Assembly (NCBI RefSeq): GCF_003946515.1 | Contig: NZ_RHOM01000016.1 | Location: 1 to 58,224, forward strand | Reading direction: 5' to 3' | DNA length: 58,224 nt | Origin: Companilactobacillus zhongbaensis | Lineage (GTDB): Bacteria; Bacillota; Bacilli; Lactobacillales; Lactobacillaceae | Shown: positions 42,567 through 51,243 of the stretch, piece after piece | Position numbering within the stretch: position 1 is the first letter of the stretch | Layout: each line of letters begins with the position of its first letter | Program-made: the position numbers and the translations under genes | The notes under the pieces: generated by a model | Seen by the model: the letters and a program-made list of their open reading frames with translations, nothing else | Told to the model about the DNA's origin: nothing | The model's database searches: none

Positions 42567-43211
42567 ATGAAGACATTAATTATTAACACACATCCAGATT
42601 TTTCTAACGAGAATCATTTTTCTAAGAGGATGGAAGGGATGTTTTTGAAGTTATACTACGACCAATTTCCAGGACAAGACGTGGATATTTTGAATTTATA
42701 CGACGAGGAAATTCCCCAGATCACTAATGAACAATTGTTAGGGATTTGGAACAAGCAAGTTGCTGGGATCACTTTGAGTGCTGAGGAACAACGAGTATTT
42801 GAGTTGAATCAAAAGTTATTGGCGCAATTTAAAGAACACCATCGGATCGTGATCGTGGCACCAGTTCATAACTTTAACGTTACTTCAAAAATGAAGGATT
42901 ACATCGATAACGTATTAGTTGCTCGACAAACTTTCCGATATACAGCTGAAGGTTCAGTTGGTTTGATGACGGATGATTATCGAGTGATGTTATTGCAGGC
43001 TAGTGGCTCGGTTTATACTAACGATGATCGTTATACTCCCTTGGAATTTCAACGGACTTATTTGCAAGCTATGTTTAAAGAAATGATGGGATTTGATGAA
43101 TTCTCAATCGTTCGTTTGGAGGGGACACAGACTAGTGGGGTGGATGTTGAAGAAGCTACTGAAGCTGCTCGCCGTGATTTGGAAGTTGAGTTTGGGAAGT
43201 TTTATAAGTAA
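42567..43211 (+). CDS. Flavodoxin-fold NAD(P)H oxidoreductase (azoreductase-like)
   Basis: 214 residues. MKTLIINTHPDFSNENHFSKRM is the FMN-phosphate loop and VIVAPVHNFNVTSKMKDYIDNVLVARQTFRYT the flavin and dimer segment of AzoR/YwrO-like enzymes. It reduces quinones or azo compounds. I take the ATG at 42567 with GAGG upstream; an earlier GTG overlaps that site. Probably controlled by the divergent WYL regulator. The end becomes G/T-rich toward the repeat at 43.4 kb. Confidence 0.87.
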   Translation: MKTLIINTHPDFSNENHFSKRMEGMFLKLYYDQFPGQDVDILNLYDEEIPQITNEQLLGIWNKQVAGITLSAEEQRVFELNQKLLAQFKEHHRIVIVAPVHNFNVTSKMKDYIDNVLVARQTFRYTAEGSVGLMTDDYRVMLLQASGSVYTNDDRYTPLEFQRTYLQAMFKEMMGFDEFSIVRLEGTQTSGVDVEEATEAARRDLEVEFGKFYK

Positions 43212-43363
43212 TTTTATTTATCTAGTGATAAATGTATGATATGGTTAGATTGTAGTTAAATATTTAGAGATTGGTGGAATGTGTTTTCTGCTGGAGAGTG
43301 TGCTTTGTTGGATGATTGAGCTTGTTGCTGATTTGGTGATTTCGCTCTTTTGTTTTATCCGGG

Positions 43364-43506
43364 TGCGCGTTCTAGTTTTATAGTGGAAACGAGTTCCGGG
43401 GGATAGCGGCCTCCGGTTAACACGTGTGGTCGCGGCGCTGCTTCGCAGCACCTTGTGCGACCACTCGCGTTAATCCTCAGCAGCTGACCATCCTCCTCCA
43501 CTCTCT
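43364..43506 (+). repeat. Structured repeat family 2, copy d
   Basis: GCGTTCTAGTTTTATAGTGG then GGAAACGAGTTCCG. The outer stem GGGGAT pairs with ATCCTC (one G-U), the middle stem is GTGGTCGC (43426) with GCGACCAC (43457), and the apical hairpin is CTGC-TTC-GCAG in place of CGGC-TTC-GCCG. AGCGGCCTCCGGTTAA and TTAATCCTCAGCAGCTGACC are conserved. The rest of the 43212-43526 gap is very G/T-rich. Confidence 0.87.
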
Positions 43507-43526
43507 TTTTTTATGGAGGGTTTTAT

Positions 43527-43760
43527 ATGGCAGACAAAGAATTTACGCTCGAAGAGTTGAAGAAATTTGATGGTTCTAACGGTAATCCCGCTTATGTGGC
43601 TATCGAAGGGACTGTTTACGATGTAACTAACGTTGAGCCTTGGGCTGGTGGCAAGCATCACGGCAATACTGCGGGTAACGATTTGACGGAAGCTATCATG
43701 AAATCGCCGCACAAACACTCAGTTCTCCCCAAGTTGCCAGTTGTTGGTAAGCTAGCTTAA
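43527..43760 (+). CDS. Cytochrome b5-like heme-binding protein
   Basis: 77 residues, a single cytochrome b5 domain: FTLEELKKFDGSNGNPAYVAIEGTVYDVTN, then WAGGKHHGNTAGNDLT with a candidate axial His (44/45) and SPHKHSVL with the second (62/64). No membrane anchor, so cytosolic. Lactobacilli generally lack heme synthesis, so it would need external heme; role unknown, perhaps electron transfer. GGAGGGTTTTAT precedes the ATG, directly after the repeat. Confidence 0.83.
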   Translation: MADKEFTLEELKKFDGSNGNPAYVAIEGTVYDVTNVEPWAGGKHHGNTAGNDLTEAIMKSPHKHSVLPKLPVVGKLA

Positions 43761-43767
43761 TCAAACA

Positions 43768-43805
43768 AAAAACGCATCTTATTCAGGCGAATAAGGTGCG
43801 TTTGC
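43768..43805. terminator. Bidirectional terminator
   Basis: AAACGCATCTTATTC, loop AGGC, GAATAAGGTGCGTTT. It overlaps the stop of the convergent NUDIX gene. Confidence 0.8.
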
Positions 43806-44432
43806 TTTATCAAAATAAGTTTCCCAGTTGTTTGCGTGGTGACATTCAAAAGCTAGCTTGAGGTCGTCTGGCAAGATTCGACCCAGCGACAAGTTCAGCT
43901 TCAACGCTTCATCCAAGGTGAAGTATTCGGCATCAGAAGTTTCTACGCCACCGTGGAGTTCGTCGCCATCAGGAGCACATTCAAAAAGCAATTTATAGAT
44001 GTAAGCAAAATTTTTCTTAGGATAGTTATTTTTTTGCATATCTTTGACGGCTATCAAACGTTTCGGCTTTACTTGGATGCCGGCTTCTTCGAAAGTTTCC
44101 TTGACGGCAATTTCGGCAGGGGGAAAACCTGGATCAGCCCAGCCTCCTGGGATCGACCAGACTTCACCACGTTTTTCTTTCACGAGCAAGATCTTGTCAT
44201 CTTTAAAAGTCGCCGCACGGACGTCGACTTTCGGAGTCACATAACCGACATCGGCATCAAAAAACAACGATAGATTTTTCCAGTCAGCATTGTCGACTAA
44301 TTGGCTAGTCAGTTTTTTAGCGACACGTTCTAGTTGCTCGTAACGTTCGCGGTCAAAAATATCTTTGCCGTAATGCTTGCCTGATTGGGCGATAGCTTGC
44401 AGTTGTTGGATCAGGGCGTCTATATCTTCCAT
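43779..44432 (-). CDS. NUDIX hydrolase with N-terminal helical domain
   Basis: 217 residues. An N-terminal NUDIX_N-type domain (DIDALIQQLQAIAQSGKHYGKDIFDRERYEQLERVAKKL) is followed by the NUDIX fold with the box GGWADPGFPPAEIAVKETFEEAGI; the usual Arg of the REUxEE core is Lys. Proteins of this architecture cleave nucleoside-diphosphate-linked compounds such as ADP-ribose. GGAGGAAC precedes the ATG. Its presence fits the ADP-ribose/NAD theme of the window but is not linked by operon. Confidence 0.88.
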   Translation of the reverse strand: MEDIDALIQQLQAIAQSGKHYGKDIFDRERYEQLERVAKKLTSQLVDNADWKNLSLFFDADVGYVTPKVDVRAATFKDDKILLVKEKRGEVWSIPGGWADPGFPPAEIAVKETFEEAGIQVKPKRLIAVKDMQKNNYPKKNFAYIYKLLFECAPDGDELHGGVETSDAEYFTLDEALKLNLSLGRILPDDLKLAFECHHANNWETYFDKANAPYSPE

Positions 44433-44498
44433 ATTAGTTCCTCCACTGATTTGTTATGATTATATCTATAATCAATTATACGTTAATGGAGTTAAATA

Positions 44499-44981
44499 AT
44501 GAAAATCACAAATGTATCGATGTCAGATCTCGCTGATATTTTGCGGATCGAAAAATTGGGCTTCAACGAACAAGAAGCAGGCACTGAGGAGCAATACCGC
44601 GACCGGATCGAAAAGTTGCACGATACTTTTTTAGTAGCCAAGATTGATGATAAGGTCGCCGGATTCGTCGTTGGTCCAGTCACTAAAGAACCTTACGTTG
44701 AAGATTGGATGTATGAAAAAACGCCCAACAATTTAGAGAAGGGTGGTAATCAAATTATCTTCACGATCGCAGTAGATCCGCAATATCAAGGCCAAAGCAT
44801 TGGTTCCAAGTTGCTCGATGCCGTTGAAGACAACGCGAAAAAGCATCAACGTGAGACGATAGCTTTGACTAGTCTGGAGAAAAATGTTCCGTTTTACTTG
44901 AAAAACGGCTTCGTCAACATAGGTATGGCCGATTCAGAACATGCTGGGGAGACTTGGTATAACTTGGTTAAAAAACTTTAA
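44499..44981 (+). CDS. GNAT-family N-acetyltransferase
   Basis: 160 residues. FTIAVDPQYQGQSIGSKLLDAVE is the acetyl-CoA motif, and SLEKNVPFYLKNGFVNIG the end pattern. It resembles arylalkylamine/RimI-like acetyltransferases; substrate unknown. Divergent from the NUDIX gene with about 65 bases between. A weak GGAG lies upstream. Confidence 0.83.
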   Translation: MKITNVSMSDLADILRIEKLGFNEQEAGTEEQYRDRIEKLHDTFLVAKIDDKVAGFVVGPVTKEPYVEDWMYEKTPNNLEKGGNQIIFTIAVDPQYQGQSIGSKLLDAVEDNAKKHQRETIALTSLEKNVPFYLKNGFVNIGMADSEHAGETWYNLVKKL

Positions 44982-44994
44982 AAATCGATGACAT

Positions 44995-45042
44995 AAAAAA
45001 GGCTACTTATTAATTTTGCGAATAAGTAGTCTTTTCTTTTTT
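44995..45042. terminator. Terminator
   Basis: AAAGGCTACTTATT, loop, AATAAGTAGTCTTTTCTTTTTT after the GNAT gene. Confidence 0.78.
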
Positions 45043-45078
45043 AAAACTAATAAAAAGCTAATTCAATCAAGTGTTCTT

Positions 45079-48000
45079 TTAGTCAAAACTGATTTCATCA
45101 CTTGAGACAAATTCATTTGTTGAAACTCTGTAATGGAGCTTGCCGTTGATTGTGACAGAACGGTCAGTAGACCATTTTGAGTTAGGAGCTAATCCACGAT
45201 CAGCAATTTTCTCTCCTTTTGAATTTACCAAAGTAACGATTTTTTCTTTTGGTGTGTTCAAAACTTTGGAGTGATTGTCGAATTCATAGACGTCGTTTTC
45301 ATGTACCCATTCGTTTGATGATACTCGATAGTACTTAACGCCGTTTTTGATCATGATCTTATCGCATGACCAGTCGGTACCACTAAGAAGAGATCTGTGA
45401 CTGATCTTGTTCAAGTTTGATGTGTATAGAGAAACTGTCTTGTTTTTACCTGATCCATGCAATGAAATTACTTTGTTAACGTCAATAAACTTATCATTGT
45501 TAGCTAAATCAACTAAAATTTCCACTCCATCAGTAGTTGAAGCCATTGCTTGTTGAAGAGTTAATTCAGATTGATTGCCTTTCTTTAATTCAATGGTTGC
45601 TAGATCTGTTGCCAACGTTGTATCAGAACAAACCGTTAGTCTTAATTTGCCATTTTCAATTTTTTGACGAAGTACCTTAACACCCTTAGCAGCAGTTACT
45701 TTATCGATAGCTCTACCAGCTAAGTCGATTTGCATATCTACTGTGTTAATTTTGCACTGTTTCTTTAGGTTAATTAAACTGATTTTTGCTGTGTTGCCAT
45801 TTTGGGCTAACTTAACGGTCTCCACATTACGATGTTTTTTCAAAAGCTCTGTTTGATTTAAAAAGGCAGATTTATCAAACACCTTAGCTTGATATGAGCT
45901 AGGTTGTTCAACTTCCAATCCCTTTAAAATCAAAGCCGAGATGTCAGCGTTACTACCACCGTTTAAGCGTAGACCACTATCAATTGTTTCGCCACCTAAA
46001 GCAATAAAGATATTTCTGTTTTGAAGTTCATAGTTTTGGCCGTGTCCCTTATGATCGCCACCGTGATCGGAATTAGCAATCACCAAGGTGTCATGTAAAT
46101 GACCTGTAGCTTCTAGTTTATCCATTACTTTTTTGAATAAAGCATCATATTGTTTATATTTTGCCCAGTAATTATCATTGAACCAGCCATGACCATGTCC
46201 TTGGCCGTCCATATAATCACTTTGCATGTAAACTAATGAAGTGTTTTTGAAATCATTAGTTCCAATATAATCGGCCACATCGTCAAAGGATTTTAATTTA
46301 CCTGATTGCTTAGTCTTTGCAGCTGCATCGGGTTCTACGATTGAGTTAATGATTGGTCCCCATTCTGAAAATGCAGCAGCTTGTTGATGAGGATTGTTTT
46401 TTTGTAAAACTTTGAAGACAGAAGGGAACTGTGCTGTTTCTTTGCCAAAGTCAGCAAAGTATTGTTGTCCCATTGTTCCGTTTGTACCTTGATATTCCTT
46501 AGGTAATGATCCCCACGGACGACCGTGTAACATAGAAATATAATTTTGAGCAGAAATAGATGGATTTACGGAATTAGCAGTAGTACTCATAGCAAATTTA
46601 TTATTAAATAAATCCATTGTGTATTGGTTAGTACGTTTACTCATAATATTGGGGTCAGTAGTCCATTTTGGAGTTTGAGTTTCTCCATCATGTCCTTCAG
46701 CATAAAACATTCCATTTGGATCCCAAGGGTTACTACCACCATCTGTTGTTAATACAATAACGTGCTTATATGGTTTGATTTCTGCTTTGGCAGCAACAGC
46801 AGATTTTTTATTTTTAGGAGCAAGTGCAATATCGCCAGCACCAATAATACCGTCGCCGTTATAATCAAAAGAATTCTTAGCTTGGATATCGACATTAAGT
46901 GGTGAAACTAGTTCAACTTTTTCCAAACCGTTTGCTGATTCAATTTGGATATCTGTTTTACCAGATGCATTTGCCTTTGCACGTAAGTTAATATGTGCTA
47001 AACGAGTTTTCGCATAGTGTAAGAAATCGGAATCTGATAAGTCAGCTGAAGTAGTAATGCAACTCTTCCAGGCGTATGTTCGAGGGCAGTAACGGTGGTT
47101 TTCTTACCAGCCATTGTTCTATCAGCATCGACATATTCAAACAAAGCAGGATCAAAGACAACATCGAATGACATGGACTTAGCATCCTCATCAGTTAGTT
47201 GACTAGCTTGGACGTTAAATCCATATGTAGCACCTGCAGCGATTTGTTTAGGACCGACTAATTTTGTATGGATCGTTTTGTCAATCGAAGTTTCAGCATG
47301 GAGATCCTTTTGTGCACTTTGGTTCAACTGAGCAATTTGTTCAGCAGATAGGGCCTTATCAAATAGGCGAGCTGATTTGATTTTCCCAGTCATTTGTGAG
47401 GATACTGCTGGTTTCTTTGAATCTGTTTTATTTACTGCGGCATCTCCACCTAATACTAGGTTCTTAGTACCTTGTGCGAATTTTAAATCGCCGGCCATAT
47501 CTTTGGAATCCACTTTGGTTCCATTTATATAGAGACTAGCTTGCTTGTTTTTATCGATCACACCAACGGCATGGACCCATTTACCAAATTCTAGTTTGGC
47601 TGATGGTTGTTTGTATTCATTGCCATCATGAGCAGAGAAGAAAATTCTGGCATCTTTAATGCCTAATCCAAAGCCACCGTTTTCTTGGCTAGAAAAAATG
47701 TCGTGTTCAAGGCCACTATTGTTAGCCATTGGATCGTATTTAAAGTAAGCTTCGATTGTTAAGCCATCTTTTAATTTGTTAATTTGCTTGTCAGTCAGAG
47801 TTTTGTAGTAAGCCGATTGACCGTCAAACTTTATAATCTTACCTTTCATTGAAGTGTCAGCTTTAACAGTTGGATTGCCAACTTTTGCCCATGTACCATA
47901 TTTCTTTATGTCTTGGAAGTCGTTGCCATTGATACCCAAATCAGCAACCGCAGAAGATCTTACGTCATTTTCTGGTACTCGTAATTGTGTTGCTTGTGTG

Positions 48001-48098
48001 GCGCTAGCTGTCGTAGATACAGCTGCTACGGCAGGGGTTACTGTAGTTGCTAATGTTGCTGAACAAATCAATAAAGTTGTTAAAATGCGTGGTTTCAT
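45079..48098 (-). pseudogene. LamG-cohesin-dockerin-phosphatase-SLAP surface protein, frameshifted
   Basis: Two overlapping-frame pieces (48098-46998 and 46926-45079 as ORFs) form one gene of about 1006 codons if one base is restored near 47056-47060. Order: signal peptide (1-26), LamG/concanavalin-like domain (about 60-265), cohesin-like beta domain (MSFDVVFDPALFEYVDADRT onward), a single dockerin-like calcium loop (DYNGDGIIGAGDI), an alkaline-phosphatase/phosphodiesterase domain with VIVLTTDGG, GHGHG and SDHGGDHKGHG metal ligands, then two SLAP repeats at the C-terminus. Likely a wall-bound phosphoester hydrolase. As written, the product would stop before the catalytic domain. Confidence 0.85.
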
Positions 48099-48782
48099 TT
48101 AAATCTCTCCAAGTTTTTAAATTTAACTAGCACAATATTTATCTGTATTCATACAAACTCGTTAATATCAGTGAAATATTGTGTAAATCGATAGTTTGTT
48201 ATAGGGCTATCGATTGAAATGCTTTGTTCTAAAAAGTTGTTATATTTCAGTTGAAATCCAATGTTCATTGAATTTGATATTTTTTATGAGTTTAGAAGTT
48301 ATGTTCAAAATAAGTGCCCTGAATGTTGCTAAGACTTGGAGTAATTGGAAAATTACTTTTTTGTGTATATCTAATTTTCGGATATACGACGAATTGAGTT
48401 TGTTACATTCCCCCTTAAATATTGGATAAATTCAATTTATCATTACAATACGCAATATTAAAAATTTAAATTTTGGTGGAATATATAAACGGATGTAATT
48501 AGTTTATTGTTTTCTGCAAATAATTTTTGGATAAAAAATCTGGAATTGTGCATATTTTCCAAAATGAAAGCGTGTATCAAATTGGCTATTTATTCCATAA
48601 AATCAATCAGGGATGACCATTTAGAAAAATAATATTTGTAGGATATATAAATAAAAAATACTTAAGGACATGATGGGAAGAATAAATATTAAATATTTTT
48701 TGAAAAAAACAGACTACTCATTGTTCGTGTTTGAACGATATTGAGTAGTCTGTTTTAAGATAAAACTTTCTGATTTTAGTTT
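48099..48782. other. Gene-free A/T-rich stretch
   Basis: About 680 bases upstream of the surface-protein gene. It must hold that gene's promoter (minus strand, GGAGAG at about 48105 as ribosome site) and, at its far end, the terminator of the DJ-1 gene. I see no ORF, repeat or RNA motif in the rest. Confidence 0.6.
48705..48758. terminator. Bidirectional terminator
   Basis: AAAACAGACTACTCA, 21-base loop, TGAGTAGTCTGTTTT. Lies downstream of the OYE/DJ-1 operon. Confidence 0.75.
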
Positions 48783-49460
48783 TTAACGAATTTTGGTGAT
48801 TAGTTTTTCAGCAACGGCCCGAGTAGAAAATGGATTTTGTCCCGTGATCAATTGTCCATCTTCAACGGCAAAACTCTTATAAGCACGTTTTGTCATGAAG
48901 TTGGCGCCGTGTTCCTTGCCGACTTCTTCATTCAAGAAGGGGACAACTTTTTTCTTTCCTGCCAAGACTTCTTCACTTGTGGTAAAACCAGTGATGTTTT
49001 TACCAGCGATCAAGTATTGACCGTCTTTGTTTTTCACGTTCAATAAGCCAGCGATACCATGGCAGACTGAGGAAACGTAGCCACCTTGGTCGTATATTTG
49101 GTTAGTGATGGTTTGAAGTTCCTTGCTGTTAGGGAAGTCCCACATTACCCCGTGGCCACCGGTGTAGTAGATGGCACTGTAATCTTTAGGATTGATTTGT
49201 TTGGGTTCCAATGATTTCATCAAAGCTCGGTCCTGGAAGTCGGCGCTTTCGTAAACGTCCATGATCGATTCATCGACGTATTTCATTCCTCGAGGATCTA
49301 GTGGGACAAAGCCACCTTTAGGACTGACATAATCGACGTCGATATTAGCTTTTTGCATTTCATCGACGAATTCGGCAGCTTCTCCAAGCCATAATCCAGT
49401 TGGGTCTGTTGTTCCTTGATATCTTGTGGTGTTAGTTAATACGATCAATACTTTTGTCAT
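48783..49460 (-). CDS. DJ-1/PfpI-family protein (Hsp31-like)
   Basis: 225 residues. Nucleophile-elbow Cys133 with His134 (SSVCHGIAGLL) and Glu27 (LWLGEAAEF) give the DJ-1 triad of the Hsp31/glyoxalase III type; YYTGGHGVMWDFP is the preceding loop. Members detoxify methylglyoxal or protect proteins from glycation. GGGGATAAATC precedes the ATG. It starts three bases after the OYE gene ends, so they form an operon under the ArsR-type repressor. Confidence 0.88.
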   Translation of the reverse strand: MTKVLIVLTNTTRYQGTTDPTGLWLGEAAEFVDEMQKANIDVDYVSPKGGFVPLDPRGMKYVDESIMDVYESADFQDRALMKSLEPKQINPKDYSAIYYTGGHGVMWDFPNSKELQTITNQIYDQGGYVSSVCHGIAGLLNVKNKDGQYLIAGKNITGFTTSEEVLAGKKKVVPFLNEEVGKEHGANFMTKRAYKSFAVEDGQLITGQNPFSTRAVAEKLITKIR

Positions 49461-49463
49461 GAT

Positions 49464-50672
49464 TTATCCCCTTTGTGGTAGTAGGGCAGTAAGCCCTTGT
49501 TTTCTAAGCGAGAATCCTAAAGCACCCCAGGCGTTATTGGTGTTAATAATATTTTTGCCAGTGGCGATCCGTTCCATTTGTTGCTGATAATAACTTAAAC
49601 CGATTAGTGAGCTGACCTTTTTGTCGAAGGATTTTGAGCCGGTTGTTAAATAGTGGACATTTGCTCTGGTGAAGTGACCGGCTTCCATTTGGTTGGGCAG
49701 GTCAGGCACCATGACTAGCGGACGAGCTAATCCTACGAGGTCAGTTTCGTTGTTTTCGATAGCGTTGTCAATACCCTCGGCAGTGTTGAAACCACCAGTT
49801 ACGGCAATTGGTGTTTCAACCAGTTCTTTGACTTTGGCAGCATAATTAATGAAAAAAGCACCTTTGCCAATACCTTGCATAGTTGGATTTTCGTAATTAC
49901 CACCTGATATCTCGATCAAATCGATCCCAAGCTGGTCCATCTTCTGAATAACTTTCAAAGAATCTGCTTCTGAAAAACCATCTTTACTGAAGTCGGAAGA
50001 GTTGATCTTTAATGCGATGGAAAAGTCTTTGCCGACTTTTTCGCGGATACCTTGATAAATTTCAACGATGATCCGCATCCGATTTTCCAAACTACCACCA
50101 TATTCGTCGACTCGTTGATTATCGTGAGGTGACAGGAATTGATTAAGCAAGTAGCCATGTGCTGCGTGGATCTCGACTCCTGAAAAACCGGCTTTTTCTG
50201 CTACTACTGCGGCATTGATAAACTTTTGGATGATCTCTTTGATCTCAATGTGATTGAGTGCTCTCGGTGGATTGAAGCCCAAAGCATTATCACCCGTAAT
50301 CGGAACAGCACTAGGCGAAACAGGTGTTTTGCTGATGGTCTTTGGTGATTGTTTTCCCGGATGATTTAATTGTAAAAATATTTGAGCTCCATTGTTTGTG
50401 GCTGCTTCGGCCCATCTTCTGAGTCGATCTAAATTGACCGTGTCTTCAACGACGACATTGCCAAATTCTCCTCGAGCTGAGCTGTCGACCATCACATTTC
50501 CAGTGATGATCAAGCCGGTGCCGCCTTTAGCCCAAGCACGATACAGATCGATCAGCTTGTTGGTTGGCCGATAATATTTGTCGCCGAGTGTTTCGCTAGT
50601 AGCAGCTTTCATAAATCTGTTCTTTAATGTAGTACCGTTTTTTAAAGTTAGTGGTGTGAATGGTGTTGTCAT
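49464..50672 (-). CDS. NADH:flavin oxidoreductase, Old Yellow Enzyme family
   Basis: 402 residues. FTPLTLKNGTTLKNRFMKAATSE at the FMN barrel start, QLNHPGKQSPK, GVEIHAAHGYLLNQFLSPHDNQRVDEYGGSLENRMRI (substrate His and conserved Arg) and GLARPLVMVPDLPNQM near the FMN phosphate. TIM barrel only, lacking the C-terminal FAD/NAD domain of 2,4-dienoyl-CoA reductase. It reduces activated alkenes or quinones. GGAGAAATC precedes the ATG, and a duplicated operator lies at 50695. Confidence 0.9.
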   Translation of the reverse strand: MTTPFTPLTLKNGTTLKNRFMKAATSETLGDKYYRPTNKLIDLYRAWAKGGTGLIITGNVMVDSSARGEFGNVVVEDTVNLDRLRRWAEAATNNGAQIFLQLNHPGKQSPKTISKTPVSPSAVPITGDNALGFNPPRALNHIEIKEIIQKFINAAVVAEKAGFSGVEIHAAHGYLLNQFLSPHDNQRVDEYGGSLENRMRIIVEIYQGIREKVGKDFSIALKINSSDFSKDGFSEADSLKVIQKMDQLGIDLIEISGGNYENPTMQGIGKGAFFINYAAKVKELVETPIAVTGGFNTAEGIDNAIENNETDLVGLARPLVMVPDLPNQMEAGHFTRANVHYLTTGSKSFDKKVSSLIGLSYYQQQMERIATGKNIINTNNAWGALGFSLRKQGLTALLPQRG

Positions 50673-50694
50673 GATTTCTCCTCTATATCAATAG

Positions 50695-50714
50695 GTTTAA
50701 ACATATAAACATAT
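50695..50714. promoter_or_regulatory. ArsR operator copy 1
   Basis: GTTTAAACATATAAACATAT, just upstream of the OYE/DJ-1 operon. It matches the reverse complement of the copy at 51061 with one difference. Confidence 0.75.
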
Positions 50715-50733
50715 CTTTTAAAAAAATTTCATC

Positions 50734-51042
50734 CTATTTGGATGAAAGGCTGTTCTCCAATGATTTTGTCAGATCCTTTAAATATTGAACAGTATCATCG
50801 AGTGATACTTGGTAGTACCGTTCTTTGCCGACTTTTTTAAAAGTGATCACGCCAGCGTCGAGCATCAATTTTAAGTGATGGGAGACGGCGGGGCGCGATA
50901 GTTCTAGTTGGTCGGTGATCTGGTTGACGGTCATTGATTTATTGTCGCAAAGAAGCAGGATGATCTGTTGCCGATTTTCGTCTTGAAAGACGGAAAACAA
51001 GGGCATTCCTTGTCGAAAAATTCTTAATGGTTCTTCTGCCAT
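50734..51042 (-). CDS. ArsR-family regulator
   Basis: 102 residues. Winged helix: FSVFQDENRQQIILLLCDNKSMTVNQITDQLELSRPAVSHHLKLMLDAGVITFKKVGKERYYQVSL. No metal-binding Cys pair is visible, so it probably senses something other than arsenic, or a redox/electrophile signal. I use the ATG at 51042; a TTG three codons earlier is possible. Same operator sequence upstream of itself and of the OYE/DJ-1 genes implies joint control. Confidence 0.88.
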   Translation of the reverse strand: MAEEPLRIFRQGMPLFSVFQDENRQQIILLLCDNKSMTVNQITDQLELSRPAVSHHLKLMLDAGVITFKKVGKERYYQVSLDDTVQYLKDLTKSLENSLSSK

Positions 51043-51060
51043 ATAGTTCAACTCATTTCC

Positions 51061-51080
51061 ATATGTTTAAATGTTTAAAC
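51061..51080. promoter_or_regulatory. ArsR operator copy 2
   Basis: ATATGTTTAAATGTTTAAAC upstream of the arsR-like gene, with an internal dyad GTTTAAA-CAT-TTAAAC on the other strand. Confidence 0.75.
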
Positions 51081-51160
51081 GTATAATAATATCTTTTTAT
51101 ACAATTGTCAAATGTAATTTGAAATTAATTGGATAATATTATTTTTGAATAGAAAAACTA

Positions 51161-51204
51161 AAAAATGCCAATCCCGTTTTGTGCTTATCGGGATCGGCAT
51201 TTTG
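51161..51204 (-). terminator. Terminator for the CAP-protein gene
   Basis: AAAATGCCAATCCCG and CGGGATCGGCATTTT pair with one mismatch; the minus strand continues into T5. Confidence 0.75.
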
Positions 51205-51243
51205 TAAAGCTATAAATTTTTGACTATGTCGTTCAATTAACTT

